Shown here piece by piece: positions 1-8,926 of a stretch of 64,000 bases of DNA. The stretch covers positions 248,001 through 312,000 of the forward strand of contig NZ_PPEG02000008.1 in assembly GCF_002899945.2 (NCBI RefSeq), written 5' to 3'. The notes below the pieces were generated by a model that saw only the letters and a list, made by a program, of their open reading frames with translations, searched no databases and was not told the origin of the DNA. The stretch is from Chryseobacterium viscerum (lineage in GTDB: Bacteria > Bacteroidota > Bacteroidia > Flavobacteriales > Weeksellaceae). Position numbers and translations under genes: made by a program. How positions within the stretch are numbered: position 1 is the first letter of the stretch; each line of letters opens with the position of its first letter.

Positions 1-151
1 ATGCTACTCTAGGCAATAAAAAACCTTTATTAGTACTTGCGATATCCAATTGTGCATTGGCATTTGGATTCGACAATCCTATACCTACCTGAGCATGTGT
101 AAATAAAAAGCAAACCATGAATATTGGAATGGTATATTTATTTATTTTCAT
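1..151 (-). CDS. secreted protein, N-terminal fragment (cut by window edge)
   Basis: An open frame reads leftward from an ATG at 151 to the window edge, giving about 50 residues. It starts with a signal peptide (a basic MKINKY start, a hydrophobic stretch, then THAQ as a likely cleavage site). The mature part begins VGIG, then PNANAQLD and STNKGFLLPR. The same layout is seen in the next gene (195-986), so the two are tandem paralogs. Secreted Bacteroidota proteins with this N-terminal module are common but I cannot assign a function. The 3' part lies outside the window. Confidence 0.7.
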   Translation of the reverse strand, partial: MKINKYTIPIFMVCFLFTHAQVGIGLSNPNANAQLDIASTNKGFLLPRVA

Positions 152-194
152 TTTTTTGATTTTTAAATGGTGTTAAAATACAATGGTTTCCTAG

Positions 195-986
195 TTACCG
201 TAATGGAGTTGCTTTAATCTGAATCATATCATGAGTTCCTCCTCCATATCCAATTCTGAAAGCGGTCCCACTTAAAGCAGAGCCTCTTAAATTCAAAACA
301 TAGCTGCCCACAGGTAGGGTAACTACTCCATATGGATTAAGGTAAACATCTCCTGTAGCTGTTCCGGCAGCCGAAAACGAATTGGTATAGGAGGAAGAAT
401 GATCACCAAAAAAAGCTGTTGTAGATACTCCGGCAGGAGCTGTTGTAAACTGAAAGTTGATTGTACATAATTTTACAGCTCCATCTGATAACGGAGTTGT
501 ATTGCTCCCGGAAGCTGTATACCGGGTAGAAACATTAGCACTGAATTCTACAGTTGAAGGTCTGTCTAACACAAAAGAAATAGTACTTAGTACTGTATTC
601 GATGCGGTTTCGGCAGCAGCATCTGCTGTGATCAATGAAATAGGATCACTTATACTTCCCCCGGTAATTACTCTGGCATCATTCCACGTAGATTTCCTTA
701 CCCATTGAGTACCATCATTATAATATTGTCCCGGGTATACAGGATTGGAAGCCACGGAAGTATTAGTCGCTGTATTATAGACAATCATTCCGGCAACATG
801 GGCAGAAAGAGGAGATGCACTATTGGTAGAAACAAGAGCAATCCTTGGAAGTAATACCCCTTTATTCGTACTGGTTACATCCACCATGGCATTGGCATTG
901 GGAGAAGGTGTGCCGATTCCGATTTGGGCTTTTATCATGGAAAAGCCAGCCAATAAAAAAGGAACCATAAAATTCACTGTTTTCAT
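195..986 (-). CDS. secreted hypothetical protein with GIGTxxPNANA N-terminal module
   Basis: A 263-residue protein. It has a signal peptide at residues 1-20 ending in KAQ, then IGIGTPSPNANAMVD and STNKGVLLPRIAL. This motif typically opens exported flavobacterial proteins that carry a variable C-terminal part. The rest is rich in Ser, Thr, Gly and Ala with alternating hydrophobic residues, suggesting an all-beta extracellular or adhesin-like domain. No catalytic motif and no T9SS sorting tail is evident. It lies 43 bp upstream of a paralog on the same strand (1-151), so the pair probably arose by tandem duplication. Function unknown. Confidence 0.75.
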   Translation of the reverse strand: MKTVNFMVPFLLAGFSMIKAQIGIGTPSPNANAMVDVTSTNKGVLLPRIALVSTNSASPLSAHVAGMIVYNTATNTSVASNPVYPGQYYNDGTQWVRKSTWNDARVITGGSISDPISLITADAAAETASNTVLSTISFVLDRPSTVEFSANVSTRYTASGSNTTPLSDGAVKLCTINFQFTTAPAGVSTTAFFGDHSSSYTNSFSAAGTATGDVYLNPYGVVTLPVGSYVLNLRGSALSGTAFRIGYGGGTHDMIQIKATPLR

Positions 987-1292
987 TTCTGTATAATTGC
1001 ATTAGTTTTTATAAACAAAAAATATCTTTGAAAATATTTACGAGTTAAATATTTATTCGGTTTTTATTTTGATAAAAAAAATGAAAAAAAAATCTATGAA
1101 GTCGTAGGAGGTCCAGATATAAACAACTTAAAGCAAAAAATGATAAGTTTCTTTCTCAATTGATCTTCCAAAATTGAATAAGAAACTCAGGTTATAAAAA
1201 ATGATCATTTATTTTGAGAAATAATATATAAAACATTTGCATATATCAATTAAATACTTACTTTTGTACCACTCAAAAATTGAGGAAAACAT
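987..1292. other. intergenic region upstream of tRNA-Ala
   Basis: About 300 AT-rich bases between the divergent secreted-protein gene and the tRNA. The only structure I can support is the tRNA promoter at 1236-1266, listed separately. No open frame or stable hairpin stands out in the rest. Confidence 0.5.
1236..1266 (+). promoter_or_regulatory. Bacteroidota sigma-A promoter of tRNA-Ala
   Basis: TTTG at 1236-1239 and TACTTTTG at 1259-1266 are separated by 19 bp. This matches the known Bacteroidota housekeeping promoter (TTTG or TTG, about 19 bp, TAnnTTTG). Transcription would start roughly 20 bases before the mature tRNA 5' end at 1293. Confidence 0.75.
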
Positions 1293-1366
1293 GGGGGATT
1301 GGCGCAGTTGGCTAGCGCGTTTGACTGGCAGTCAAAAGGTCACGGGTTCGAATCCCGTATTCTCCA
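1293..1366 (+). tRNA. tRNA-Ala (anticodon GGC)
   Basis: A full cloverleaf of 74 nt can be folded. The acceptor stem pairs 1293-1299 with 1359-1365 and includes the G3-U70 wobble pair, the main alanine identity element. The D stem is GCGC/GCGC, and the anticodon stem TTTGA/TCAAA encloses the loop CTGGCAG with anticodon GGC. The T arm is ACGGG-TTCGAAT-CCCGT. The discriminator base is A and the 3' CCA is not encoded. It reads the GCC and GCT alanine codons. Confidence 0.95.
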
Positions 1367-1400
1367 CTGAAAGCATGTAAGACATATGCTAAAAATTTAA

Positions 1401-1437
1401 AAACCCCTGCAAAATTTAAATGTTGCAGGGGTTTTTT
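1401..1437 (+). terminator. rho-independent terminator after tRNA-Ala
   Basis: CCCCTGCAA (1404-1412) pairs with TTGCAGGGG (1423-1431), followed by six T. A-residues precede the stem, so it may also stop transcripts arriving from the minus-strand GDPD gene. Confidence 0.85.
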
Positions 1438-1520
1438 GATAATGAAATTTTAAAGCTTTCTCCTCCAACCTCTTATTCAATAATAAAGAGTAAAAATTGG
1501 AGATTCCAGTGATTTAATTC

Positions 1521-2399
1521 TTAGTAATAAAGCTTATTCTTCTTCAAATAATTAATCAGCTCTTTTGGGCGGTCGGTCTGAATAATATTGACTCCTTTAT
1601 TAATATACCAATCATACACATTAGGATGGTCCAACACCAGATCATCATTATTTCCGGCATTATGATGAGGCCACAATGAATTTACCCAGATTTTAACCTT
1701 CTTTTCTCTCAGTTTTTTAAAATCAATCAGATTCTTTTCCGTTGTTCCTATCGTAAATTCAAAACCATAAATTTTATAGTTATTGATATATTCTGAGATC
1801 TTTTTCAGATCTTCATCTTTACCCAATTGAATAATCGGCATATAATGAATATCATTTTTGATATCACCATATTTTTGGTTGAATTCCGTGTAAGATTCGT
1901 GTCCTTTAAACAAGATCTGATCGAGCATATTTCGTTTTTTCACCAAAGGATATACCTGCTTTATATAATCAAAACCTTTATCCAGATTCAGAAGAATTTT
2001 TCCATCCGAGATCTCTAAAATCTCCTGTAATGTGGGAACATTCATTTGGGTTTCTACTCCCAAACCATCTCTCAGATGCAGTTTTTTGATTTCGGCTAAT
2101 GTAAAATCCGAGGGTTTCCCTTTTCCGGTAGTCGTTCTGTCTATGGTGTTGTCGTGCATCAGGATCAATACGCTGTCTTTGGTCATGGCAAGGTCTATTT
2201 CAGCCATATCAACTCCCTTTTCAATTGCCTTTTTTACTGCCCATACAGAGTTTTCCGGAGCTTCTCTCCAATCACCGCGATGAGCAACTACCATTACTTT
2301 ACTATCAGGAAAATCAGAAAGTGAAACTTTCTTTTGTTGAGCAATGAACAAAGAAGAGAAAATCAGAAGAAATAATTGTAATAATTTATTGTTTAGCAT
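1521..2399 (-). CDS. secreted glycerophosphodiester phosphodiesterase family protein
   Basis: A 292-residue protein with a signal peptide (residues 1-20, ending in IAQ) followed by a GDPD TIM-barrel domain. The family hydrolyses glycerophosphodiesters to glycerol 3-phosphate and an alcohol, using a metal ion. Visible active-site residues are the AHRG motif with His40 and Arg41, Glu48, the E-I-D pair near 67-69, and MHD with His82. It starts 16 bp after the SusD gene and is probably the last gene of the sigma/FecR/SusC/SusD operon. This suggests the SusCD pair imports a phosphodiester or a glycan carrying one. Substrate is inferred, not shown. Confidence 0.88.
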   Translation of the reverse strand: MLNNKLLQLFLLIFSSLFIAQQKKVSLSDFPDSKVMVVAHRGDWREAPENSVWAVKKAIEKGVDMAEIDLAMTKDSVLILMHDNTIDRTTTGKGKPSDFTLAEIKKLHLRDGLGVETQMNVPTLQEILEISDGKILLNLDKGFDYIKQVYPLVKKRNMLDQILFKGHESYTEFNQKYGDIKNDIHYMPIIQLGKDEDLKKISEYINNYKIYGFEFTIGTTEKNLIDFKKLREKKVKIWVNSLWPHHNAGNNDDLVLDHPNVYDWYINKGVNIIQTDRPKELINYLKKNKLYY

Positions 2400-2415
2400 A
2401 ATTTTAATTTTTTAA

Positions 2416-3819
2416 TTAATATCCGGGATTTTGTTTAATAGCAGGATCTGTATTGATCTGTCCCTGCGGAACCGGCATCAGAAGATGATATGGTTTGATC
2501 TGTGCAGTACTGTATCCTGCATTATTATTAAAATGAGCCGTCATCACCGAAATAGCCTTTCCAGTTCTCAGGAGATCAAACCAACGATGCCCCTCTCCTA
2601 CAAATTCAAGTCTTCTTTCGCGGTCTATTTCATTAAGCAGCGCATCTTTTGTTGAAAGGTTTACAGCAGCAATTCCTGCTCTGTTTTTAATTTTATTTAC
2701 ATATAGATTCGCATTGGCAAAATCATTTTGTTCAGCAAAGCACTCTGCCATCATCAGAAAAACATCGGCTAATCTCAGAACCACAAAATTGCTTCCTCCA
2801 TCGGCAATGGTATTCGAGGTTTTTACTAATTTTTTACTGAAAGGAATTCCGTTTGAAGTCAGCCCGATATATGCAGAACGTCTTGTATCTCCAGCCGAAT
2901 AAAAATTATAGACTTCTTTGGTTGGAAGATTATGACCTTTCGCCCCTGAAACCGATCCGGACGGGCTGAACATCTGAAATGCGGTGCTTCCTTCCGAATT
3001 TCCGTTCAATCCTGAAGCAAACTGTACATCAAAAATAATTTCAGCATTATTTTTATTCGTGACATCAAAAATTTTATTGACATCGGTCAAAAGCTGATAC
3101 CCTAAAGATTCAACCTGATTTAAATAAGTCAATGATTCAGCAAATTTCTTTTGTGTTAAAAGTACTTTACCCAAAATTCCCAAAGCAGCTCCTTTTGTCA
3201 CTCTCCCCTTTTGCGTTGTGGTGGTCGGCAAAAGATCGATGGCTTCTTTCAAATCTTTTTCTACAGCAGAATATACCTCTGCAACAGGAGTTCTTGGCTG
3301 CCCGAAATAATCATTCACATTCGTAGTTTCTTTTAAAACCAACGGAACATCGCCAAAAATTCTCACCAGATTAAAATACATCAATGCTCTCAGAAATTTC
3401 ATTTCGCCGATCCTTGTATTCTTCAGTGCATCAGTCATATCAGGAATTTTCCCAATTCTCGTCAGAATAATATTGGCCTGCTGAATGCCAACATAATTAT
3501 CCTTCCATGCACTTGCAATAAGACTGTTATTAGGCTGAATCGTGAAAAAATCCAGCTCACCATACGTAAAAGCATCATTGGCAGGAACCTCATCATAGGT
3601 ATTATCTGAAGGCAATTCTCCCAAAGCCGGCATTGCCAGCTGATACTGTCCCGTGTACTGAAGTGCTCCATACACCGAAATAATACCCTGCTCAATTTCT
3701 GAAGAATTAGTATAGAATTGGGATGATACTTTCTGCGCTTCAGGATTTACATTCAAAAGATCAGACGAACAAGAACACATCACTGAAAGACTGAATATTG
3801 TAATGAATATTTTTTTCAT
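2416..3819 (-). CDS. RagB/SusD family nutrient-uptake outer membrane lipoprotein
   Basis: A 467-residue SusD-family protein, the surface lid and ligand-binding partner of the SusC channel. The N-terminus has a lipoprotein signal with cysteines at 15 and 17. Family landmarks follow: an N-terminal segment with NVNPE, helical TPR-like repeats (GEMKFLRALMYFNLVRIFGDVPLV is a recognisable SusD block near 140), and a C-terminal block with RRLEFVGEGHRWFDLLR near residue 400. It ends in KQNPGY, a usual SusD terminus. It follows the SusC gene by 4 bp, so the two are co-translated. Ligand unknown; the GDPD next door is the only clue. Confidence 0.95.
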   Translation of the reverse strand: MKKIFITIFSLSVMCSCSSDLLNVNPEAQKVSSQFYTNSSEIEQGIISVYGALQYTGQYQLAMPALGELPSDNTYDEVPANDAFTYGELDFFTIQPNNSLIASAWKDNYVGIQQANIILTRIGKIPDMTDALKNTRIGEMKFLRALMYFNLVRIFGDVPLVLKETTNVNDYFGQPRTPVAEVYSAVEKDLKEAIDLLPTTTTQKGRVTKGAALGILGKVLLTQKKFAESLTYLNQVESLGYQLLTDVNKIFDVTNKNNAEIIFDVQFASGLNGNSEGSTAFQMFSPSGSVSGAKGHNLPTKEVYNFYSAGDTRRSAYIGLTSNGIPFSKKLVKTSNTIADGGSNFVVLRLADVFLMMAECFAEQNDFANANLYVNKIKNRAGIAAVNLSTKDALLNEIDRERRLEFVGEGHRWFDLLRTGKAISVMTAHFNNNAGYSTAQIKPYHLLMPVPQGQINTDPAIKQNPGY

Positions 3820-3823
3820 GATT

Positions 3824-6800
3824 TTAAAATTTAAGGTTAAAGCCTACAGAATAAATTTTAGCTACCGGATAATAAGCCTGATCAAAACCCTGCGTAAGAA
3901 CATTATCTGAAGTAGCATCGATATTCATTCCTTTGTATTTTGACAGGGTAAAAAGATTGTTTCCTACCAGATAGATCTGGGCATTTTCCAACCCGATATT
4001 TTCAAGCATAGATTTTGGGAAATTAAAAGCCAGGCGAAGTGATCTCAATCTCACATAATCTGCATTTTTAAAGTACAAATTAGAAGTTCTGGCTTCTTTT
4101 CTGTTGTTGGAGAAGTTCATATTCGGCATTCCAAAAAAGCCATCTGGATTGGTTACTGCATTATAGCGGTTGTCAAAATAATACTGCGAAGCCATTCCGA
4201 AGCCTTCTCCTGATTCTAAAGTGGTTACCGCGTCCGCATTGTAGATCTTTTTACCAATTTCGCTGTACAATGAGAAACTCAGTTCAAAAAGTCCATACCT
4301 GAAATTATTATTAAAACCTAGAATATACTTTGGAACACCACTTCCGAAGCTTCTTTTATCATTCACATCTATTTTTCCATCACCATTAAGATCTTCCATG
4401 ATATAATCTCCTACCATCGTCCCGGTAATGTGGGGTGAATTGTTGATCTCTTCCTGAGTTTTATAAATTCCCAGGATATTGTAACCGTACATTTCACCAA
4501 TCGAGCCGCCTACTTTTGTGACAGAGAAATTATTTTCTCCGGTAATAATCTGGTTCTGCCCGTTTGCCAGAGCCAAAACTTCATTTTTGTTGGTTGAAAA
4601 ATTAAAACTTCCCGAATACGTAAAGTCTGTAGCGATATTGAAAGTCTTTGAAGCAATCTGTAATTCGAAACCGGAGTTTTTGATCTTCCCAATATTTTGA
4701 AGGGATGTACTGAAACCGGACTGTTGCGGAACGGGAACATCCAACAGCAAACCATCCCTGTTCAGAATATAATAATCTGCAGAAATGTTCAGTATATTTT
4801 TAAACAGAGAAAAATCGATCCCGAAATTGTTTGATCTGGACTTTTCCCAGGAAATATTAGGATTAGGAGCCGTTGCGGTTGTGTAACCGGGTATTAAAGA
4901 TCCTCCAAAGTTATAATTATCAGGATTCATTAGTGAAAGAGCCCCGAAATTAGGAATCTGATTGTTTCCGTTGCTTCCAAGGCTATATCTGAGTTTCAAA
5001 TCGGTTACGATATTATTTTCAGGAAAGAAATTTTCATTACTGATGGTCCAACCTGCTGAAAATGCATAGAAATCTCCCCATTTGGAGTTTTTCCCGAAAC
5101 GTGAAGAACCATCCCTACGATAAGAAGCCATCAGATTATACTTATTATCGAACGTATAATTAACCCTGGTAAAATAAGACATCAACCGCCATTTGTATTG
5201 AGTTAATGTATTTTTAAATGAAGTTCCGCCAGCAATATTTCGGATGCTGTTATCAGGAAATGCAGTGGCTTCAGTTAAAAGCTGGGTATTATCTTCCTGC
5301 TGAAAAGACTGTCCCGCAATGGCATCCACTCTATGAGAACCCCACTTTTTATCAAATGAAAGTAAGTTTTCAATTAAATAATTTTTGCGGATATATTCTG
5401 TTCTGTTGGCAAAAGTAACGTCCGGAGCTGCTGCTCTATAAGCTCCCACTGTAGAAGGGTCGAAGAAATTATATTCGTAATTGGTATAGTCTCCGCCTAT
5501 GGACAATCTGTACTTCAAACCTTTCAACACTTCAAGTTCGGTGAAGATATTTCCGAATGTTTTAAATAAAGTATATTTTCTGTTCGTCATTTCCTGAACG
5601 GCAACAGGGTTTTCTACCAAGGCTCCATCAGTAGCCGTATTTCCTAGGATCTGTTGGGAAATGGCAAGACTTCCGTCATCATTATAGGATTTAAAAAATG
5701 GATACATTGCCGTAGCCATCTGCAAAGGATTGTAGCTTCTCGAATTTTCTGCAGCATTGATGGTTCCCGTTGCATAAGACGGCGTCATGGTTACTCCTAC
5801 TTTCCATTTATCTGTAAGCTCTGTAGAAAGATTAATACTGGTGGAGAATTTCTCATAATCTGTCCCGATCACCAATCCTTTTTGCTTAAAATAGCTCATT
5901 GTAAAAGCGTATTTACTTTTATCGCTTCCTCCGGTAATATTCAGTGAAGTCTGGCTGATAGGTGCTGGTTTCATCACGGTATTCAGCCAATCGGTATCTG
6001 TGAGTCCCGGTTGTTTTGCCAGATAAGGAGCCAAATAATCAGGAATCAATTCTCTTAAAGAAGCCCCTTTGCTTATTCTTGTCGCATTATTATCGGAAAC
6101 GCTTCTGTTGCTGCCTTTAGAAAGGTAATTATTATCTCTGGCTTCTTTCAGAAAAGTAGCCATATCATAAGCGTTGACCAATTTCACATTATCGCTTCTC
6201 ATCTGCATTCCGTAATAGGAATCGAAAGAAACAGCCATTCTTCCCTTCTTTCCCTGCTTAGTTTCAATAATGATTACTCCATTGGCTCCTCTGGAACCAT
6301 AAATTGCGGCAGAAGCGGCATCTTTTAAGATATCAATTTTGGCAATGGAATTAGGGTCAATCGCATTCAGATTGGAACCTTCGGTTAAAGGAAGTCCGTC
6401 TACAACGATCAAAGGATTGGAGCCTGCGGTTAAAGTTCCGATCCCTCTTACTCTTATTGAGGGCGAACTTCCCGGACTTGCATTCGCCTGAGTAATCTGA
6501 ACTCCGGTTGCCTTTCCTGCGATAATGTCTCCAAAATTACTGGAAGCAACCCCTTTCATCTGCTTCTCGTCAATAGAAGAAATAGAACCCGAATTGTTTT
6601 TCTTACTCTGCTTCCCATAACCGACCAAAACAACCTCATCAATGTTTTTTTCTCTGGATTTTGCAGTGTCTTTAATTGGATTCAAATACTCTCCAGACTG
6701 CTGAGCGTTGGTTCTCTGAATTTTTGCAATTGCTTTGGAATTGAGACGAACTGTTACTGTTTTTTGATCTACATTAAAATCCAGGCCGACATTTTTCTTC

Positions 6801-7048
6801 AGATAATCTAAAGATGCTGACAGCGATTGATAGTTGACCTGAGATTCATCTACCTGGATATCTTTCAGGTCTGAAACCGAATAAAAGAATTTTACGTCAT
6901 GCTCTTTTGAAAGTTTTTCAAAAATTTTAATTAAAGGCGTTTTCCGTTGATTGACGGACTGTTGAAAACATTTGTTAGCCTCTGCGAAGGAAAACTGTGG
7001 CGCGCACAAAAGACCCAACAACATCATGCTAATTGTTGTTTTTTTCAT
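3824..7048 (-). CDS. SusC/RagA family TonB-linked outer membrane transporter with STN domain
   Basis: A 1074-residue outer membrane channel. Order of parts: signal peptide (1-22), an STN signalling domain (about 37-103), a short linker, the TonB-box-like IDEVVLVGYG segment (136-145) with conserved plug sequence after it (SPSIRVRGIGTL, NPLIVVDGLPL, ILKDAASAAIYGSRGANGVI), then the 22-strand barrel ending in SVGFNLKF. The STN domain contacts FecR in the periplasm, which fits the FecR and sigma genes upstream. The usual CarboxypepD_reg-like domain of about 80 residues before the TonB box seems absent, since only about 30 residues separate STN from the box. It imports a ligand with its SusD partner by TonB energy. 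Confidence 0.95.
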   Translation of the reverse strand: MKKTTISMMLLGLLCAPQFSFAEANKCFQQSVNQRKTPLIKIFEKLSKEHDVKFFYSVSDLKDIQVDESQVNYQSLSASLDYLKKNVGLDFNVDQKTVTVRLNSKAIAKIQRTNAQQSGEYLNPIKDTAKSREKNIDEVVLVGYGKQSKKNNSGSISSIDEKQMKGVASSNFGDIIAGKATGVQITQANASPGSSPSIRVRGIGTLTAGSNPLIVVDGLPLTEGSNLNAIDPNSIAKIDILKDAASAAIYGSRGANGVIIIETKQGKKGRMAVSFDSYYGMQMRSDNVKLVNAYDMATFLKEARDNNYLSKGSNRSVSDNNATRISKGASLRELIPDYLAPYLAKQPGLTDTDWLNTVMKPAPISQTSLNITGGSDKSKYAFTMSYFKQKGLVIGTDYEKFSTSINLSTELTDKWKVGVTMTPSYATGTINAAENSRSYNPLQMATAMYPFFKSYNDDGSLAISQQILGNTATDGALVENPVAVQEMTNRKYTLFKTFGNIFTELEVLKGLKYRLSIGGDYTNYEYNFFDPSTVGAYRAAAPDVTFANRTEYIRKNYLIENLLSFDKKWGSHRVDAIAGQSFQQEDNTQLLTEATAFPDNSIRNIAGGTSFKNTLTQYKWRLMSYFTRVNYTFDNKYNLMASYRRDGSSRFGKNSKWGDFYAFSAGWTISNENFFPENNIVTDLKLRYSLGSNGNNQIPNFGALSLMNPDNYNFGGSLIPGYTTATAPNPNISWEKSRSNNFGIDFSLFKNILNISADYYILNRDGLLLDVPVPQQSGFSTSLQNIGKIKNSGFELQIASKTFNIATDFTYSGSFNFSTNKNEVLALANGQNQIITGENNFSVTKVGGSIGEMYGYNILGIYKTQEEINNSPHITGTMVGDYIMEDLNGDGKIDVNDKRSFGSGVPKYILGFNNNFRYGLFELSFSLYSEIGKKIYNADAVTTLESGEGFGMASQYYFDNRYNAVTNPDGFFGMPNMNFSNNRKEARTSNLYFKNADYVRLRSLRLAFNFPKSMLENIGLENAQIYLVGNNLFTLSKYKGMNIDATSDNVLTQGFDQAYYPVAKIYSVGFNLKF

Positions 7049-7119
7049 AGCTTTGCTGAAATTAGTTGTTATTTGACTGATTTATATTCAATGCATCGGT
7101 AACCCCAATTACTGGTGCA

Positions 7120-7932
7120 TTATTTTTCTAAAATGATATGATTTTCTGATTCTTTTCTTGTTTTCAGATTAAAAGGAAACCCTATTGTTTTAATCACTTT
7201 ACCCAGATCCCCTGTAATGTCTCCATCTATAATATTCTCTTTATAATGCTGAGGATAGGTTATAGAAATATTGTAGGTCTTCTCCAATTGGGAAATCGCC
7301 TGCCCGAATTTCATTTCATTAAAATCAAATGTTCTTACAACATCCTGATCGTAGAAATGTTTTTCAGTTCCGTCTTTATCAGCAAGCCAGGTTTCTTTGG
7401 GTAAAAGGAATGTGGTATGCCCTTTATAATCTATTTTCACTTTTCCTTCTTTCAGATAGACTTTTTTATCTTCAGACCTCTGATCAAGCAAAAATCTGGT
7501 TCCTAACACTTTTACTTTAAATCCATTGGCATCAATGATAAACGGCAGCGCTTTATTTTTAGCAACACTGAAAAATGCTTTTCCTTTAAAAGCAACATTT
7601 CTGGTTTTCTTTCCGAAATTTTCAGTCAGTTTCAGTTCGCTTTCCGGTTCCAATGTAATGATACTTCCGTCGGAGAGTGTAAATTCTTTTTGAATCTTTT
7701 CTGTTCTGAAAACCATTTGCTGATGGCCTGAAGAGTTCATTTCATTTCCATTAAAAAACAAAGTCATCACGGTGAATAAAGGCAAAAGAACGGCAGCAGC
7801 CCATAAAATTCGTTTTGTATTATTTCTGGATTTTATTTTACTTTCAAGTCCGTTCCATATTCGCTGATCTGCCGAATCCTTCATTTTCCGATTTTCGTCT
7901 TTGACCGATTTCCATTGATTTTCGAAATCCAT
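7120..7932 (-). CDS. FecR family anti-sigma factor
   Basis: A 270-residue inner membrane protein with a cytoplasmic N-terminal part (1-40), one membrane span (about 42-60) and a periplasmic FecR domain. The FecR core shows FTLSDGSIITLEPESELKL, GKAFFSVAKN, and FKVKVLGTRFLL. A C-terminal part resembling the DUF4974 domain (FNEMKFGQAISQLEKTYNISI) follows. It holds the ECF sigma factor and releases it when the STN domain of the SusC receptor signals ligand. It lies 71 bp upstream of SusC. Its usual neighbour, the sigma gene, is about 1 kb away with an opposite-strand gene between them. Confidence 0.92.
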   Translation of the reverse strand: MDFENQWKSVKDENRKMKDSADQRIWNGLESKIKSRNNTKRILWAAAVLLPLFTVMTLFFNGNEMNSSGHQQMVFRTEKIQKEFTLSDGSIITLEPESELKLTENFGKKTRNVAFKGKAFFSVAKNKALPFIIDANGFKVKVLGTRFLLDQRSEDKKVYLKEGKVKIDYKGHTTFLLPKETWLADKDGTEKHFYDQDVVRTFDFNEMKFGQAISQLEKTYNISITYPQHYKENIIDGDITGDLGKVIKTIGFPFNLKTRKESENHIILEK

Positions 7933-8136
7933 ACTCTCCTATTTGATCTTTAATAGAGAATACGCAGGAAGTGTACAATCGTCAACCTAAGTTTTTTTGA
8001 TTTAATGATTTGTTCATATTGGTTGATGTTGGGTTAAAATTGGAAATTGATTTATTCAGAAACAAAACAATGACAATCAATAAACTATAATATAACTCAG
8101 CTTTTTGTAGAATATATTTTACACCTTAGGAATATG

Positions 8137-8144
8137 TATATTTG
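8137..8144 (+). promoter_or_regulatory. promoter -7 element (TATATTTG) of the GIY-YIG-like gene
   Basis: TATATTTG matches the Bacteroidota -7 consensus TAnnTTTG. It overlaps a possible GTG start at 8144, which argues that translation starts at the later ATG at 8177. No clear -33 element was found at the right distance. Confidence 0.5.
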
Positions 8145-8176
8145 TGATTAGAAAACTTATAAAAACTATACAAACC

Positions 8177-8797
8177 ATGAATCAAGAAACAAAAGATTTT
8201 TTTGAAAAACATAAAATTTTAGAAAAAGAAATCATTGATGCAAAAGGACAAACTATGTATCAACTTAAAGATTTTATGAAATCACAAAATAAGTTATTTG
8301 CTTACAATACTACCGCCTGCAAACAAGGTCATACAATTAGGGATAGAAATGGGCATTGTATTGTATGTAAAACAGCTTCAATTACATTTTTAAGAAGATC
8401 CTTAGAGACAGGTAATATTTATATTGCAGGAAGTATTGCAAAAGAATATATAAAAATAGGAATGTCAACCATTCCTCTTGATCATAGATTTAGTAGACTT
8501 AACTCTCGAAGAGTTGGTAATACTAATGATTGGGTATTAATTAAAAGTATAAAATGTGATTTTGTAAATAAACATGAACTTGCAATACATCAGTTATTAA
8601 GAAAATATAAAATTGATGGTGATAAATATGGTGATACAGAATCAACAGAAATTTTTAGATGCAGCTATGAAAAGGCAAATACAACTTTAGAACAGTATTT
8701 TAAAGAAAATAATATTGAAAAAATTGAAACAAAAACATTTCTATATAATCCGGAAAAATATAGCTTTAGAAATCTAATTAATCAAAAAAATCAGTAA
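8177..8797 (+). CDS. zinc-finger protein with GIY-YIG-like (T5orf172/MUG113-type) domain
   Basis: A 206-residue protein. I chose ATG 8177 because the upstream GTG at 8144 overlaps a promoter element. Residues 48-64 carry a CxxxH...CxxC arrangement (Cys48, His52, Cys61, Cys64) that could bind zinc. From about 80 the pattern IYIAGS...YIKIGMST, then an Arg-rich stretch, and later a Glu (134) in KHELAIHQLL resembles T5orf172/MUG113-type members of the GIY-YIG nuclease superfamily. The gene is very A/T-rich and opposite in strand to its neighbours, and sits between the sigma and FecR genes that are normally adjacent. Both suggest acquisition. Nuclease activity is inferred; an inactive DNA-binding relative is possible. 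Confidence 0.6.
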   Translation: MNQETKDFFEKHKILEKEIIDAKGQTMYQLKDFMKSQNKLFAYNTTACKQGHTIRDRNGHCIVCKTASITFLRRSLETGNIYIAGSIAKEYIKIGMSTIPLDHRFSRLNSRRVGNTNDWVLIKSIKCDFVNKHELAIHQLLRKYKIDGDKYGDTESTEIFRCSYEKANTTLEQYFKENNIEKIETKTFLYNPEKYSFRNLINQKNQ

Positions 8798-8926
8798 CCT
8801 ATTCTCTAATATTGATGATTTAAATTATACAAAGTATCAGCACTGGCATCATAAAATATATCCAATCAAACAGAGATCTGGATTGGGGACTTAATACAAA
8901 TATGATATCAATATAAACTAAAGAAT

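Noticed and set aside
457..708. 83-codon plus-strand open frame inside the secreted protein gene
   Set aside because: It is the complement of a gene with clear signal peptide and family module; no motif of its own.
8144..8176. GTG start for the GIY-YIG-like gene
   Set aside because: The GTG overlaps the -7 promoter element TATATTTG, so it would lie upstream of the transcription start.
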